Shown one piece after another: positions 33,757 to 43,105 of a DNA stretch of 64,000 nucleotides; the stretch's first letter is position 1; every line of letters begins with the position of its first letter. The stretch comes from DASRAP01 sp964503275 (GTDB lineage Bacteria; Gemmatimonadota; Gemmatimonadetes; Gemmatimonadales; Gemmatimonadaceae). A model generated the notes under the pieces. It had not been told where the DNA came from. It saw nothing but the letters and a program-made list of their open reading frames with translations, and did no database searches. The translations under genes were made by a program, and so were the position numbers. The stretch spans positions 1 to 64,000 of the forward strand of contig CAZCZO010000003.1 in NCBI GenBank assembly GCA_964503275.1. Reading direction: 5' to 3'.

Positions 33757-35212
33757 CACGCAGCCCGCACGACCGGCCGCGCGCCCGCGTGCGGCCTGGT
33801 CGTGGTGTACCGGTGGCGCGCTGCTCACGCTCCTCGGTGTCGCGACAGCGTCCCACGCGCAGACGCCGCGCGACACGATGCGACTCACGGTGGCCGAGGC
33901 CGTCCAACGGGCCGTCCGCGGCTCCGACGAAGCGCAACTCGCGTCGCTCGGCGTGACGATCGCTGACGCCCAGCTGGCGAGCGCCCGGGCCGGCGCCCTG
34001 CCACAGCTCTCGCTGAACGGGCAGTACTCACAGGTGGTACGGAACGCGCGCGCCGAGATCGTCGGTGCCGTCTTCGGGCAGGCGTTCAACTACTCGGCGA
34101 ACGCCACCCTCTCGCAGCCGCTGTTCCAAGGCGGGCGCGCGGTGTACGCCTGGCGGGGGGCCGACCGGGTGCGCAGTGCCACGCGGCTCGACGTCGCCGA
34201 GACCCGGGCGGCGCTGGCCGTCGACGCGCAGCGGGTGTACCTGAACGCGCTGTTCGCCGCGCGGCTGGCGCAGATCCAGCGTGACGGCGTGCGCCTCGCG
34301 CGCACGCGGGTCGCGCAGGTCGAGCAGCTCGAGGCGGGCGGACGGGCCGCGCGCTACGACGTGCTGCGTGCCCGGGTCGAAGCCGCCAACCTCGAACCCG
34401 TCGCGTTGCAGGCCGAGAACGAGCAGCAGCTCGCGGAGCTCGAACTCCGGCGCTTGCTCAACCTGCCCGCCGAGCAAGTGCTACTCCTCACCACCCAGCT
34501 CGACACGCTCACGGCCGCCGCCGCGCTGGACGCGGTCGCCACAGCGGACGTCGATGTGTTCGACCGCCCCGCCGTCCAGTCCGCGTCCCTGACCCTGCAA
34601 GCGCGTCGCGATGCGGTCGGGATCGCACGGGCGGAGTTCCTGCCGACGGTCTCGGTGTTCGTGCGTTCGGGCTTCTTGGCACTGCCGGCGTTGCCCGGCC
34701 TCCCCAATCGATGGGGCGTCACCTCGGCAGAGAACTGTCCCACGGGGTCACCAGCGACCCGCGTGTGTCAGAACGATGGTTGGTTCCGCGACGAGAGCTT
34801 CGGGCTGCAGGTCTCGTGGCCGCTGTTCGATGCGGGACGCGCGAAGGCCGGTCTCGATATCGCGACGGCACAAGCGCGGATCGCCGAGGTCCAACTGCGG
34901 CAACAGCGCGAGACCGTCACGCTCGAGGTGACGCGGGCGCTCGCGGAGCTGGCCCGCGCCCGCGCGGCCTTCACCGCGCGCCGGGCGACGGCCGCTGAGG
35001 CCTCCGAGGCCTTCGCGCTCGCCTCGCTGCGCTTCGAGCGTGGCATCGGGACCGCGCTCGAGGTCTCCGACGCTCAGTTGGCCTTCCTCACCGCGCAGGC
35101 GAACGAGGCGCGCGCCGTGTACGACCTCCATTTGGCCGTCGCCGAGCTTGCGCGGGCTCAAGGACGGCCCGTGCCGATCGCCGGCACCTCCACCCCCTAC
35201 TCGGCACGCTGA
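33746..35212 (+). CDS. TolC-family outer-membrane efflux protein (second system)
   Basis: A 488-aa protein. The start at 33746 gives a basic leader and signal ending near TASHAQTP, inside the end of the HD-GYP gene. Two outer-membrane-factor repeats are seen, with turns NATLSQPLFQGG and GLQVSWPLFDAG and long Ala/Arg/Glu coiled helices. A short insert with two cysteines (ENCPTGSPATRVCQN) lies near residue 330-345 in the second repeat and may form a disulfide-bonded outside loop. It is followed immediately (stop and start adjacent) by an adaptor gene, so a complete tripartite operon is formed. Confidence 0.9.
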   Translation: MPHSTQPARPAARPRAAWSWCTGGALLTLLGVATASHAQTPRDTMRLTVAEAVQRAVRGSDEAQLASLGVTIADAQLASARAGALPQLSLNGQYSQVVRNARAEIVGAVFGQAFNYSANATLSQPLFQGGRAVYAWRGADRVRSATRLDVAETRAALAVDAQRVYLNALFAARLAQIQRDGVRLARTRVAQVEQLEAGGRAARYDVLRARVEAANLEPVALQAENEQQLAELELRRLLNLPAEQVLLLTTQLDTLTAAAALDAVATADVDVFDRPAVQSASLTLQARRDAVGIARAEFLPTVSVFVRSGFLALPALPGLPNRWGVTSAENCPTGSPATRVCQNDGWFRDESFGLQVSWPLFDAGRAKAGLDIATAQARIAEVQLRQQRETVTLEVTRALAELARARAAFTARRATAAEASEAFALASLRFERGIGTALEVSDAQLAFLTAQANEARAVYDLHLAVAELARAQGRPVPIAGTSTPYSAR

Positions 35213-36355
35213 ATGCTCGGAGCCCCACGTTGGCCCGCCGCTTGGTCCCTGCTCACGCTGGTGAGCCTCGCGGGCGCGTGCGGCGACGCGTCACAGCCCG
35301 CCGCGGACGCGGGCGGCGGCCGTGGTGGCGCACGGCCGACCATCGTGCTGAACGCGAGCGATGTCCACGCGGTCGAGCGCACGCTGCTCGAGGCGACCAT
35401 TCCGCTCGCGGGCGATCTGCGGCCCATTGAGGAGATCGTGATCCGCGCGCGGTCCGACGGCGATGTGCTGAACGTCCTCGTTCGCGAGGGAGACGCCGTG
35501 GCGGAGGGGGCGGTGCTGGCTCGGTTCGACATCGCCGAAGCCGAAGCAGCCGATGCCGCGGCCCGTGCCGAGGTGGCGGCGGCCGATGCCGAGGTCGCGG
35601 TGAACACTTGGAACCTCGAACAGGCGCGTGAGCTGTTCCGGGTCGGCGCGATCGCCGAACAGGCCCTGAAGGCGTCGGAACAGCTGGCGGTGGCGTCGGC
35701 CTCGCGTCAGGCTGCCGCGGCCGCGCGCGCGCGGACGACCGCGCTCGCGCTGCGCGACGCGGTGGTCGTGTCGCCGGCCGCAGGGACGATCGGCCTCCGC
35801 AGCGTGCAGTCGGGCGAGCGCGTGAGCCGGGGCGCCGCGCTGTTCACCGTGGTGCGCGACGACTCGCTGGAGCTCGCCGCGGCCGTGCCGGCGCGGCAGG
35901 CCTCGGCGCTGACCGTCGGACAGAGCGTCCGGTTCACGGCCGATGCCCGCGAGCTGCGCGGGCGCATCGCACGCATCAGTCCGTCCGTCGATCCCGTGAC
36001 GCGCGCCGTCACGGTGTACGTGCGACTCGGGAACGCCGGCCGCGCCCTGCGGGCGAACACCTTCGCCAACGGCCGCGTGGTCAGCGAGACCCGCGCCGAC
36101 GTGCTCGCGGTCCCCCGCGACGCGATCCGGCAGGGGCAGGCGGACGCGCAGCCCTTCGTGTATCGCATCGAGGGCGAGGACATCGCGGTCGTGCCCGTGC
36201 GCCTCGGGGCGACCGACGAGAGCCGGGGCGTGGTCGAGGTCCTCGAGGGGCTGGCGATCGGGGACCGCGTGATCGTCGGGAATGTCGGCACCATCGGTCG
36301 GGGGATGCGCGTTCAGCTCGTGGACGGCGATCGCCGCGACCCCAGCGCACGCTGA
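35213..36355 (+). CDS. RND efflux periplasmic adaptor (MFP/HlyD family) lipoprotein
   Basis: A 380-aa adaptor. The N-terminus has a Sec signal ending in a lipobox-like AGACGD, so lipidation at Cys is likely. Lipoyl halves are visible at NVLVREGDAVAEGAVLARFD and VVSPAAGTIGLRSVQSGERV, with a hairpin of Ala-rich coiled helices between them. The beta-barrel segment ends with VPRDAIRQGQADAQPFVYRI. It starts at the base after the TolC gene's stop and lies 12 bp before the RND gene, so all three are one transcript. Confidence 0.9.
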   Translation: MLGAPRWPAAWSLLTLVSLAGACGDASQPAADAGGGRGGARPTIVLNASDVHAVERTLLEATIPLAGDLRPIEEIVIRARSDGDVLNVLVREGDAVAEGAVLARFDIAEAEAADAAARAEVAAADAEVAVNTWNLEQARELFRVGAIAEQALKASEQLAVASASRQAAAAARARTTALALRDAVVVSPAAGTIGLRSVQSGERVSRGAALFTVVRDDSLELAAAVPARQASALTVGQSVRFTADARELRGRIARISPSVDPVTRAVTVYVRLGNAGRALRANTFANGRVVSETRADVLAVPRDAIRQGQADAQPFVYRIEGEDIAVVPVRLGATDESRGVVEVLEGLAIGDRVIVGNVGTIGRGMRVQLVDGDRRDPSAR

Positions 36356-36367
36356 CGGAGCAGCCCG

Positions 36368-39300
36368 ATGTTCCTCTCGGATCTGAGCATCAAGCGGCCG
36401 GTCTTCGCGACGATGATGATGGTCACGCTCGTCGTGCTCGGGATCGTGGCCTACGACCGCCTGGCCGTCGATGAGTATCCCGACGTCGCCTACCCCATCA
36501 TCGTGGCCTCGACGCTGTACCCTGGGGCGGGGCCCGAGGTGGTCGAGCGCGAGGTCACGACCCCGATCGAGAAGGCCCTCAACACCATCGAGGGCGTGCG
36601 CGAGCTGACGTCGACCTCGCGCGAGGGACAGTCCTTCGTGCGGATGCAGTTCGAGATCGGCGTGGATGTCCAGGCCATGCAGCCCGAAGTGCAGGCGAAG
36701 GTCTCGCGGATCCGCAGCACGCTCCCGCGCGACATCAACGATCCGGTCATCCTGCGCTTCGACCCCAACGAACGCGCGATCATCACGATCGGGGTGCGCT
36801 CCGGCGAACGGCCGATCCGCGAGCTGACGGACCTCGCCCGTGAGCTGATCGCGACGCGGATCGAGTCGGTGGCGGGGGTCGGCGGCGTGAACGTCGTGGG
36901 CGGGGCCCAGCGGCAGATCCGTGTGGAGCTCGACCCCGACGCCCTCCGGAGCTATGCGATCCCGCCGCAGGCGGTGGTCCAGGCGCTCGCGCAGGAGAAC
37001 CAAGAGGTCCCCGCCGGCCGCGTGCAGCGCGGCGATGTCGAGCGCCTGGTGCGGATCACGGGGCGCGTGGACGAGCCGCGGGACTTCGCCGAGCTCACAG
37101 TGGCGGTGCGCGATGGTCGCGCGGTGGCGGTCCGCGACCTCGGCCGCGTGGTCGATGGCATCGCCGACCGTCGCTCCGCGTCGTTCCTCAATGACGGGCC
37201 GGCGGTGTCGCTCGAAGTGCTGAAGATCTCGGGGACGAACACCGTCGAGGTCGCCGATGCCGTGCGCGCGGTGGTCGAGCAGATCCGGTCGCAGTTGCCG
37301 GCCGATATCGAACTGACGGTGATCCGGGATGACTCGACGCGGATCCGCGAAGCGCTGTGGGACGTGCAGTTGACGCTGGTCCTGGGCGCACTGCTCACGA
37401 TCGCGATCATCTATCTGTTCCTCAACTCCTGGCGCTCGACCGTCATCACGGGGCTCACGCTGCCCGTCTCGATCATCTCGGCGTTCTTCGCGATGTGGGC
37501 CCTGGACTTCACGATCAACACGATGACGTTGCTCGCGTTGTCGCTGGCGATCGGACTGCTGATCGACGACGCCATCGTGGTGCGCGAGAACATCGTGCGG
37601 CACATCGAGATGGGGAAGGATCACTACCGCGCCTCGCGCGAGGGGACCAGCGAGATCGGGCTGGCGGTGTTCGCGACGACGCTCGCGGTGATCGCGGTGT
37701 TCATCCCGGTGGCGTTCATGGGTGGCCAGATCGGGAAGATCTTCTTCCAGTTCGGTGTGGTCGTGGCCTTCGCGGTGTCGGTGTCCCTGTTCGTGTCCTT
37801 CACGCTCGACCCGATGCTCTCGAGCATCTGGCACGACCCGGAGGCCGAGCATGCGCGCGATCCCGACGCCCGGGCGCGCAATCGGAACCCCATCCGGGCG
37901 GTGGCCTTCGCCTTCGACGCCTGGTTCGAGCGACAGGCGGACGCCTATCCGCGCCTGCTCGCCTGGTGCCTGCGGCGGCGTGCGCTGGTGCTCACGGGGG
38001 CGGTCGGGTCGGTGCTCGTCGCGCTGGTGCTGCTCTCGCGCCTCGGCTTCACCTGGATGCCCGATTTCGACGGCGGGGAGTTCAACATCAACTTCCGGAC
38101 GCCGCCGGGTTCGCGCATCGAGTTCGCCGAGCAGCGCGGGCTGGCGCTGGCGACCGCTGTGCGCGCCCTGCCCGAGGTGGACTTCACCTTCGTGTCGATC
38201 GGCGGCGGTGCCCGCGGTGGGCCCAGCAGTGGCCAGGTGTATGTGCGGCTCCGTCCGCGCCACGAGCGGAGCCGGTCGCAGGCCGAGGTGCAGAGCGAGG
38301 TGCGGCGGATCCTGCCGACGATCGCCGGGATCGCCGGGAATGTGACCGGGACCCCGACCATCTTCGGGGGCTTCCGCCAGCCGATCATCGTCAACGTGCA
38401 AGGCAACGATCCCGATCGCCTGAAGCTGGTGGCCGGTCAGGTCCTGGACGTCCTTCGGACGGTCCCGGGCCTCGCCGAGCCGACCTCGAGCGATGAGGGC
38501 GAGATCCCGCAGCTCGATGTGCGGGTGGACCGGCAGCAGGCCTGGGCGGCGGGCCTGGGACTCGAAGCGATCGCGGGGACACTCGCGCCGCTGTTCGCCG
38601 GGCAGCGGGCCACGGTGTGGCAGGACGAGCAGGGCTATTCGCACGACGTGGTCGTCGTCTATCCGGATGCGCTGCGCTCCTCGCCGGAGGACGTCCGGAC
38701 GATCGCCGTGATGGGGACGGGCCGCGACGCGCGCAGCGGGCTGGCCACGGCCATCCCGTTGGTGCAGGTCGCCGATGTGGTCGCGGGCGTCGGTCCGCAG
38801 CAGATCGATCGCCGGGCGCTGGAGCGGCAGATCCAGATCTCGGCGGGGGTGGTCCCCGGGTATGCCATGGGCAACGTGGCGACGGCGGCTGAGGCGGCGC
38901 TCGCGCGCGCCAATCTGCCCCCGGGGTTCCGGGCGGTGTTCAGCGGCGACGTGCAGAACCTCACCGAGACCAAGAGCTACGTCCTCGAGGCCCTGATCCT
39001 CGCGGTGGTGTTCATCTATCTCATCCTGGCCTCCCTGTTCGGCTCCTTCGTGCAGCCCCTCTCGATCATGCTCGCCCTGCCGCTGTCGCTGCTGGGCGTG
39101 GGCCTCGCGCTGCACGCGACCGACGGGACGCTCAATGTGATGTCGATGATCGGGGTGATCATGCTGATGGGGCTGGTCACGAAGAACGGCATCCTGCTGA
39201 TCGACTTCGTCAACCAGTCCCGGGCCGGGGGCGCGGAGCGGCTCGATGCGATCCTGGCCGCGGGCCGGATCCGGCTGCGGCCGATCATCATGACGACGGC

Positions 39301-39529
39301 CGCGATGGTGTTCGGGATGGTGCCATTGGCGCTGGCGATCGGCGAAGGGGCCGAACAACGCGCCCCGATGGCCCGTGCAGTGATCGGTGGCCTCATCACG
39401 TCGACGCTGCTGACGCTGTTCGTGGTCCCGGTCGTCTATACCCTGCTCGACGACTTGGCCACCGCCCTGCGGGGCCGCCGGGACGTCCCGTTCGAGGCGC
39501 CAGACCAGCAGGCGGTGACAGGCGATTGA
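36368..39529 (+). CDS. RND-family multidrug efflux permease (second system)
   Basis: A 1053-aa proton-driven inner-membrane pump of HAE1/MdtB type. The N-terminus MFLSDLSIKRPVFATMM is the classic RND start. TM4 carries GLLIDDAIVVRENI with paired Asp residues for proton flow. The porter domains contain DFDGGEFNINFRTPPGS. The second repeat has ASLFGSFVQPLSIMLALPLS and GLVTKNGILLIDF. Length and motifs are normal. With the preceding TolC and adaptor genes it makes the second complete efflux system of the window, here downstream of an HD-GYP regulator. Confidence 0.93.
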   Translation: MFLSDLSIKRPVFATMMMVTLVVLGIVAYDRLAVDEYPDVAYPIIVASTLYPGAGPEVVEREVTTPIEKALNTIEGVRELTSTSREGQSFVRMQFEIGVDVQAMQPEVQAKVSRIRSTLPRDINDPVILRFDPNERAIITIGVRSGERPIRELTDLARELIATRIESVAGVGGVNVVGGAQRQIRVELDPDALRSYAIPPQAVVQALAQENQEVPAGRVQRGDVERLVRITGRVDEPRDFAELTVAVRDGRAVAVRDLGRVVDGIADRRSASFLNDGPAVSLEVLKISGTNTVEVADAVRAVVEQIRSQLPADIELTVIRDDSTRIREALWDVQLTLVLGALLTIAIIYLFLNSWRSTVITGLTLPVSIISAFFAMWALDFTINTMTLLALSLAIGLLIDDAIVVRENIVRHIEMGKDHYRASREGTSEIGLAVFATTLAVIAVFIPVAFMGGQIGKIFFQFGVVVAFAVSVSLFVSFTLDPMLSSIWHDPEAEHARDPDARARNRNPIRAVAFAFDAWFERQADAYPRLLAWCLRRRALVLTGAVGSVLVALVLLSRLGFTWMPDFDGGEFNINFRTPPGSRIEFAEQRGLALATAVRALPEVDFTFVSIGGGARGGPSSGQVYVRLRPRHERSRSQAEVQSEVRRILPTIAGIAGNVTGTPTIFGGFRQPIIVNVQGNDPDRLKLVAGQVLDVLRTVPGLAEPTSSDEGEIPQLDVRVDRQQAWAAGLGLEAIAGTLAPLFAGQRATVWQDEQGYSHDVVVVYPDALRSSPEDVRTIAVMGTGRDARSGLATAIPLVQVADVVAGVGPQQIDRRALERQIQISAGVVPGYAMGNVATAAEAALARANLPPGFRAVFSGDVQNLTETKSYVLEALILAVVFIYLILASLFGSFVQPLSIMLALPLSLLGVGLALHATDGTLNVMSMIGVIMLMGLVTKNGILLIDFVNQSRAGGAERLDAILAAGRIRLRPIIMTTAAMVFGMVPLALAIGEGAEQRAPMARAVIGGLITSTLLTLFVVPVVYTLLDDLATALRGRRDVPFEAPDQQAVTGD

Positions 39530-39540
39530 GCCCGCACCTA

Positions 39541-39569
39541 TTGACGCGGAGCGTGCGACCGCTTATTCG
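39541..39569 (+). promoter_or_regulatory. Putative sigma-70 promoter of histone-like gene
   Basis: A -35 TTGACG (39541-39546) and a -10-like TATTCG (39564-39569) are separated by 17 bp, ahead of a strong GGAGG (39610-39614) and the ATG at 39621. The -10 is imperfect. Confidence 0.45.
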
Positions 39570-39620
39570 TCGCGTCAAGCAGGTCACTCACCACACACCG
39601 AACCCTTCTGGAGGCCTCGC

Positions 39621-40430
39621 ATGCCGCGTGGCGACGCGTTGGAGCAGGAATACCGGTTCTCGGACCGGGATGACGAGGACGACCTCGGCTACGGCGGCGG
39701 TACCGGCTATGACGATGACGACGACGATGATGGGGGCTGGTCGCTGAACAAGGACGACAGCGACTCGCTCTGGGACAGCACCGACGACCTCGACGACGAC
39801 GAGGGCGAAGAAGAGAGCGTGCTGCCCGAGGCGGCCGAGGAGGAGGAAGAGGACGCGGACGTGTTCGGGAGCGCGGCGGTGAGTGCGCCGCGTCGCGCAC
39901 CGACCCCCAAGGCGGCGGCGCCGAAGGCCGCTCCCGCGGCCGCCAGTCCCGCACCAGCCAAGGCACCAGCGAAGGCAGCCGCGAAGCCGGCGGCGAAGGC
40001 CCCAGCGGCGAAGGCGGCACCCAAGGCCGCGGCACCGGCCAAGGCGGCGCCGAAGAAGACGGCCGCTCCGAAGAAGGCGGCGGCTCCGAAGAAGGCGGCG
40101 GCCAAGAAGGCGACCCCGAAGAAGGCCGCCAAGAAGGCGGCAGCGAAGAAGGCGAGTGCAAAGCCGGCCAAGAAGGCGGCGGCCAAGAAGGCCGCCAAGC
40201 CAGCGCCGAAGAAGGCGGCCCCGAAGAAGGTCGCCAAGAAGTCGGCGAAGAAGGCCACCAAGCGCGTGGTCAAGAAGGTCGCCAAGAAGCCGGCAAAGAA
40301 GGCCGCGAAGAAGGTCGTGAAGAAGCCGGCGAAGAAGGTCGTGAAGAAGCCGGCGAAGAAGTTGCCAAAGAAGGCGGCGAAGCGGGCGGTGAAGCGTCCC
40401 GCGAAGAAGGCGGCGAAGCGCGGCCGGTAG
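39621..40430 (+). CDS. Histone-H1-like Lys/Ala-rich protein with acidic N-terminus
   Basis: A 269-aa highly charged protein. Residues 1-85 are strongly acidic, with runs of Asp and Glu (DDDDDDDGG; EEEEEDADVF) and some aromatics. Residues 95-269 are repetitive AAPKKAA, AKKAA and PAKK units, the same style as histone-H1 C-termini and bacterial HU/AlgP-like tails. It probably binds DNA or RNA and could shape the nucleoid; the acidic part may act as a self-inhibiting or nucleoplasmin-like arm. A consensus GGAGG at 6 bp spacing supports the start. Internal near-repeats (KKVVKKPAK) make it a likely site of length variation. Confidence 0.75.
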   Translation: MPRGDALEQEYRFSDRDDEDDLGYGGGTGYDDDDDDDGGWSLNKDDSDSLWDSTDDLDDDEGEEESVLPEAAEEEEEDADVFGSAAVSAPRRAPTPKAAAPKAAPAAASPAPAKAPAKAAAKPAAKAPAAKAAPKAAAPAKAAPKKTAAPKKAAAPKKAAAKKATPKKAAKKAAAKKASAKPAKKAAAKKAAKPAPKKAAPKKVAKKSAKKATKRVVKKVAKKPAKKAAKKVVKKPAKKVVKKPAKKLPKKAAKRAVKRPAKKAAKRGR

Positions 40431-40461
40431 CCGCGACCGCACAGGTAGCGGACCGCGCGTT

Positions 40462-40500
40462 CGGCGACCCGTCCTCGATCGAGGGCGGGTCGCCGTTTCG
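40462..40500 (+). terminator. Rho-independent terminator after histone-like gene
   Basis: A 14-bp stem with one internal mismatch (CGGCGACCCG.CCTC / GAGG.CGGGTCGCCG) closes on GATCGA, followed by TTTCGTTT. It is 31 bp after the stop codon. Confidence 0.7.
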
Positions 40501-40531
40501 TTTCACGGGACGCCGACGTAGGTTCTTGACG

Positions 40532-41665
40532 ATGAGCTCCGCGGATCTGCGATCGCGCGATGCCCTGATCGAGATCGGCTTGGCCGTCGCCAGGACCATC
40601 GACCTCGATCGGGTACTCCACGAGGTGGCGACCCTGGTCGATCGGGCACTGCCCGGCGACGGCGTGGTGATCGCACTCGCCGATGACGACACCGCCGCGC
40701 TGCGTGCTCGGCACGGCGTCAGCATCGAACGACCGCTCGCCGAGCTCGAAGTGCTGCTCACCCCCCTGTGGCTCGAGGCGCTGGCCAATGGCCGGGCGAT
40801 GGTGCAGCGGGCCGGCGACGGCCTCGCGATCACTGCGCCGATGGCGTCGACGGAGGGCGTGATCGGTGCGATCACGGTGTTGGGGGTGCCGCCGCAACCG
40901 GAGGGCGCCTATGCGGAGACCCTGCGGCTCCTCACCACGGTCGCCGCCCAGACCGAAGCGGCGATCGAGCGCGCCGAACTGGTCCGTCGCGTCGAGCACA
41001 AGCGGCGGCTCGAAGCCATCGGGGAGGTCGCTGCCGGGGTCGCGCATGAGCTGCGCAACCCGCTCTTCGGCATCTCGTCGGCGGCGCAGTTGTTGCGCTT
41101 CCACTCCAGTGCGGACCCCATCGTCGAGAAGAACGTCGGACGGATCCTCCGCGAAGTGGAGCGCCTCAATCGCATGGTCACGGCGTTGCTCGAGTATGGT
41201 CGCCCGCATGCGCTGCGCCCGGTCGCCGGCGATCCCGATGCGATCTGGGACGAGGTCATCGACGCGCAGCGCGCTCGCTTCGAATCCAGCGAGGTCACGC
41301 TGCACCGCAGCCGTGCCACTCCGGCGACCTCCATCCCGATCGACCCCGAACAGCTCAGCCAGGTGTTCTTGAACATCCTGGTCAATGCGCTGGACGCCGC
41401 CCCTGCCGGGTCGAGCATCACGCTCTCGAGTGCGTCGATGCCGTCGGGCGCGTGGCGGTGCCGCCTGCACAATGCGGGCCCACCGATCCCCTCCGAAGTC
41501 CTGCATCGGGTCTTCGAGATCTTCTTTTCGACGAAGACCGGCGGCACCGGGATCGGACTCGCGCTCTGTCAGCGGATCGTCGAAGAGCACCGCGGGACCA
41601 TCACGATCGAGAGCCGCGCCGAGAGCGGCACCGCGGTCACCATCACGCTCCCGCCGAGCTCGTGA
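40532..41665 (+). CDS. Soluble GAF-domain histidine kinase (NtrB-like)
   Basis: A 377-aa cytosolic kinase. Residues 1-150 form a GAF sensor domain (DRVLHEVATLVDRALPGDG; LRLLTTVAAQTEAAIE). The HisKA box has His172 in GVAHELRNPLFGISS. The ATPase has NILVNALDAAPAG (N box) and TGGTGIGLAL (G box). There is no membrane segment, so the signal is intracellular. The ATG at 40532 is preferred over a TTG six bases earlier. It overlaps the following NtrC-type gene (GTGA), the usual pairing of an NtrB-like kinase and its partner. Confidence 0.88.
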   Translation: MSSADLRSRDALIEIGLAVARTIDLDRVLHEVATLVDRALPGDGVVIALADDDTAALRARHGVSIERPLAELEVLLTPLWLEALANGRAMVQRAGDGLAITAPMASTEGVIGAITVLGVPPQPEGAYAETLRLLTTVAAQTEAAIERAELVRRVEHKRRLEAIGEVAAGVAHELRNPLFGISSAAQLLRFHSSADPIVEKNVGRILREVERLNRMVTALLEYGRPHALRPVAGDPDAIWDEVIDAQRARFESSEVTLHRSRATPATSIPIDPEQLSQVFLNILVNALDAAPAGSSITLSSASMPSGAWRCRLHNAGPPIPSEVLHRVFEIFFSTKTGGTGIGLALCQRIVEEHRGTITIESRAESGTAVTITLPPSS

Positions 41666-42957
41666 GCCGATCGATGCTGGTCGTCGATGACGACGACACG
41701 ATCCGCGAGGTGTTGGTCGATCTGTTCAGCGGCGCCGGATGGGCCGTCGGCGCGGCGGCCTCCGGCACAGAGGCCCTCCGGTTCGCCGAACAGAACGCCC
41801 CCGATGTCGCGATCGTGGATCTGCGACTCCCCGACATGGGCGGCGTCGAGCTGCTCCACGCGCTGCTGGCGATCGATGCCGATGTGGGTGTGCTGATCCT
41901 GACGGGTCACGCCGATGTGCAGACGGCGGTGCGCGCGATGCGCGACGGGGCGTCCGATGTCCTTGAGAAGCCGGTGGATCTGGAGTCGGTGCAGGCCGCG
42001 GCAGAACGGGCTCTGAAGCTTGGCGCACTCGCCCGCGAGGTCAGAATGCACCGTGCGCGGCAATCATCGGAGCACGTCAAGACGACCATAGGGCCATCAA
42101 CGGAACACTTGATTGCCTTGGCTGCTCGTAACCCAGACGCGCCGGTACTGATCACCGGCGAGACCGGCACCGGCAAGGGGTTCGTCGCCCGCGCGATCCA
42201 CGATCGTTCCAGCCGGCGCGAGGCGGCCTTCGTCGAGATCAATGCGGCATCGCTGACACCGACGTTCGTGGAGAGCGAGCTCTTCGGCCACGAGCGGGGG
42301 GCGTTCACCGACGCCCGGCAGGCCAAGCGGGGGCTGCTCGAGATCGCGGACCACGGCACCCTGTTCCTGGATGAGGTCGCCGAGTTGCCGTTGGAGGTCC
42401 AGCCGCGCCTCCTCAAGGTCATCGAGGAGCGCAGCTTCCGGCGATTGGGCGGCACCCAGACGCTCCGGACCGATGCTCGCATCGTCGCCGCGACCCACGT
42501 GGCATTGCACGATGCCGTCTCCACGCGACAATTCCGCGCGGACCTGTTCTACCGGCTTCAGGTCTTGCAGATCTTCTTGCCGCCGCTCCGCGAGCAACTC
42601 GACGCGCTCGACGATCTCATCGCGCAGCTCCTGCCCCGCGGTGCCACGTTGTCGAGCGCCGCTCGGCGTGCGATCGGTCGCTACGAGTGGCCAGGCAATA
42701 TCCGGGAACTGAAGAACGTGCTCTGGCGGGCATCAATCATGGCCGAGGGCCGAGCCATCCAACCCGGCGACCTGCTCCTGGAGGCTCCTGAGCAGGCCAG
42801 CAGCGAGAACGACTTGAGTCTTGATTCGGCCGAGAAAAAGGCCATTATCAGAGCACTGACAGCTCACAATGGCAACAAGACTCTCGCAGCGCGCTCACTT
42901 GGTATCGCTCGGTCAACTCTGGCTGAGAAGCTGAACAAGCTGGGACTTCGAGACTGA
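41662..42957 (+). CDS. NtrC-family sigma-54 response regulator with altered GAFTGA loop
   Basis: A 431-aa transcription activator. Start: GTG at 41662 in the kinase stop (an ATG at 41674 would also work). Receiver residues 5-115 have phospho-acceptor Asp53. The AAA+ domain covers about 140-365, with Walker A GETGTGKG (166-173), Walker B TLFLDE (233-238) and Arg fingers near FRADLFYRL. The sigma-54 contact loop reads GAFTDA at 213-218, where most relatives have GAFTGA. The C-terminal Fis-type HTH is NKTLAARSLGIARSTLAEKL. A near-consensus sigma-54 promoter and a dyad lie just downstream, a plausible target. Confidence 0.9.
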   Translation: MSRSMLVVDDDDTIREVLVDLFSGAGWAVGAAASGTEALRFAEQNAPDVAIVDLRLPDMGGVELLHALLAIDADVGVLILTGHADVQTAVRAMRDGASDVLEKPVDLESVQAAAERALKLGALAREVRMHRARQSSEHVKTTIGPSTEHLIALAARNPDAPVLITGETGTGKGFVARAIHDRSSRREAAFVEINAASLTPTFVESELFGHERGAFTDARQAKRGLLEIADHGTLFLDEVAELPLEVQPRLLKVIEERSFRRLGGTQTLRTDARIVAATHVALHDAVSTRQFRADLFYRLQVLQIFLPPLREQLDALDDLIAQLLPRGATLSSAARRAIGRYEWPGNIRELKNVLWRASIMAEGRAIQPGDLLLEAPEQASSENDLSLDSAEKKAIIRALTAHNGNKTLAARSLGIARSTLAEKLNKLGLRD

Positions 42958-42985
42958 CGAGTCCTGCACAACGGCATCGATACGT

Positions 42986-43043
42986 CCTGTTTTCGGTCGA
43001 CTACCTTTCCGTTGCGTACGATTATCGGTCGATTGAACACAGG
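42986..43043. promoter_or_regulatory. Enhancer-like inverted repeat
   Basis: CCTGTTTTCGGTCGA (42986-43000) and TCGATTGAACACAGG (43029-43043) are inverted copies at 12 of 15 positions, with a 28-bp spacer. TCGGTCGA also occurs twice in direct orientation, 32 bp apart. Located about 60-120 bp upstream of a sigma-54-like promoter, this is where an NtrC-type activator would bind. Confidence 0.5.
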
Positions 43044-43105
43044 CATATAGCGGCTCAGAGTCTGCAAGTGGTTGCCTTTCAACCACTTGAGACCATGGGA
43101 CGGCG

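Noticed and set aside
32428..34089. A 553-codon open frame on the minus strand
   Set aside because: It is the shadow of the HD-GYP and zinc-ribbon genes and shows no motif.
35291..39358. A 1355-codon open frame on the minus strand
   Set aside because: It lies antisense to the complete RND/adaptor genes, is His/Arg/Asp-rich in a way that mirrors GC-rich third positions, and has no domain.
39707..41590. A 627-codon open frame on the minus strand
   Set aside because: It is the complement of the Lys/Ala repeats and of the histidine kinase; its Phe/Ala repeats are an artefact of the GCC/AAG repeat.
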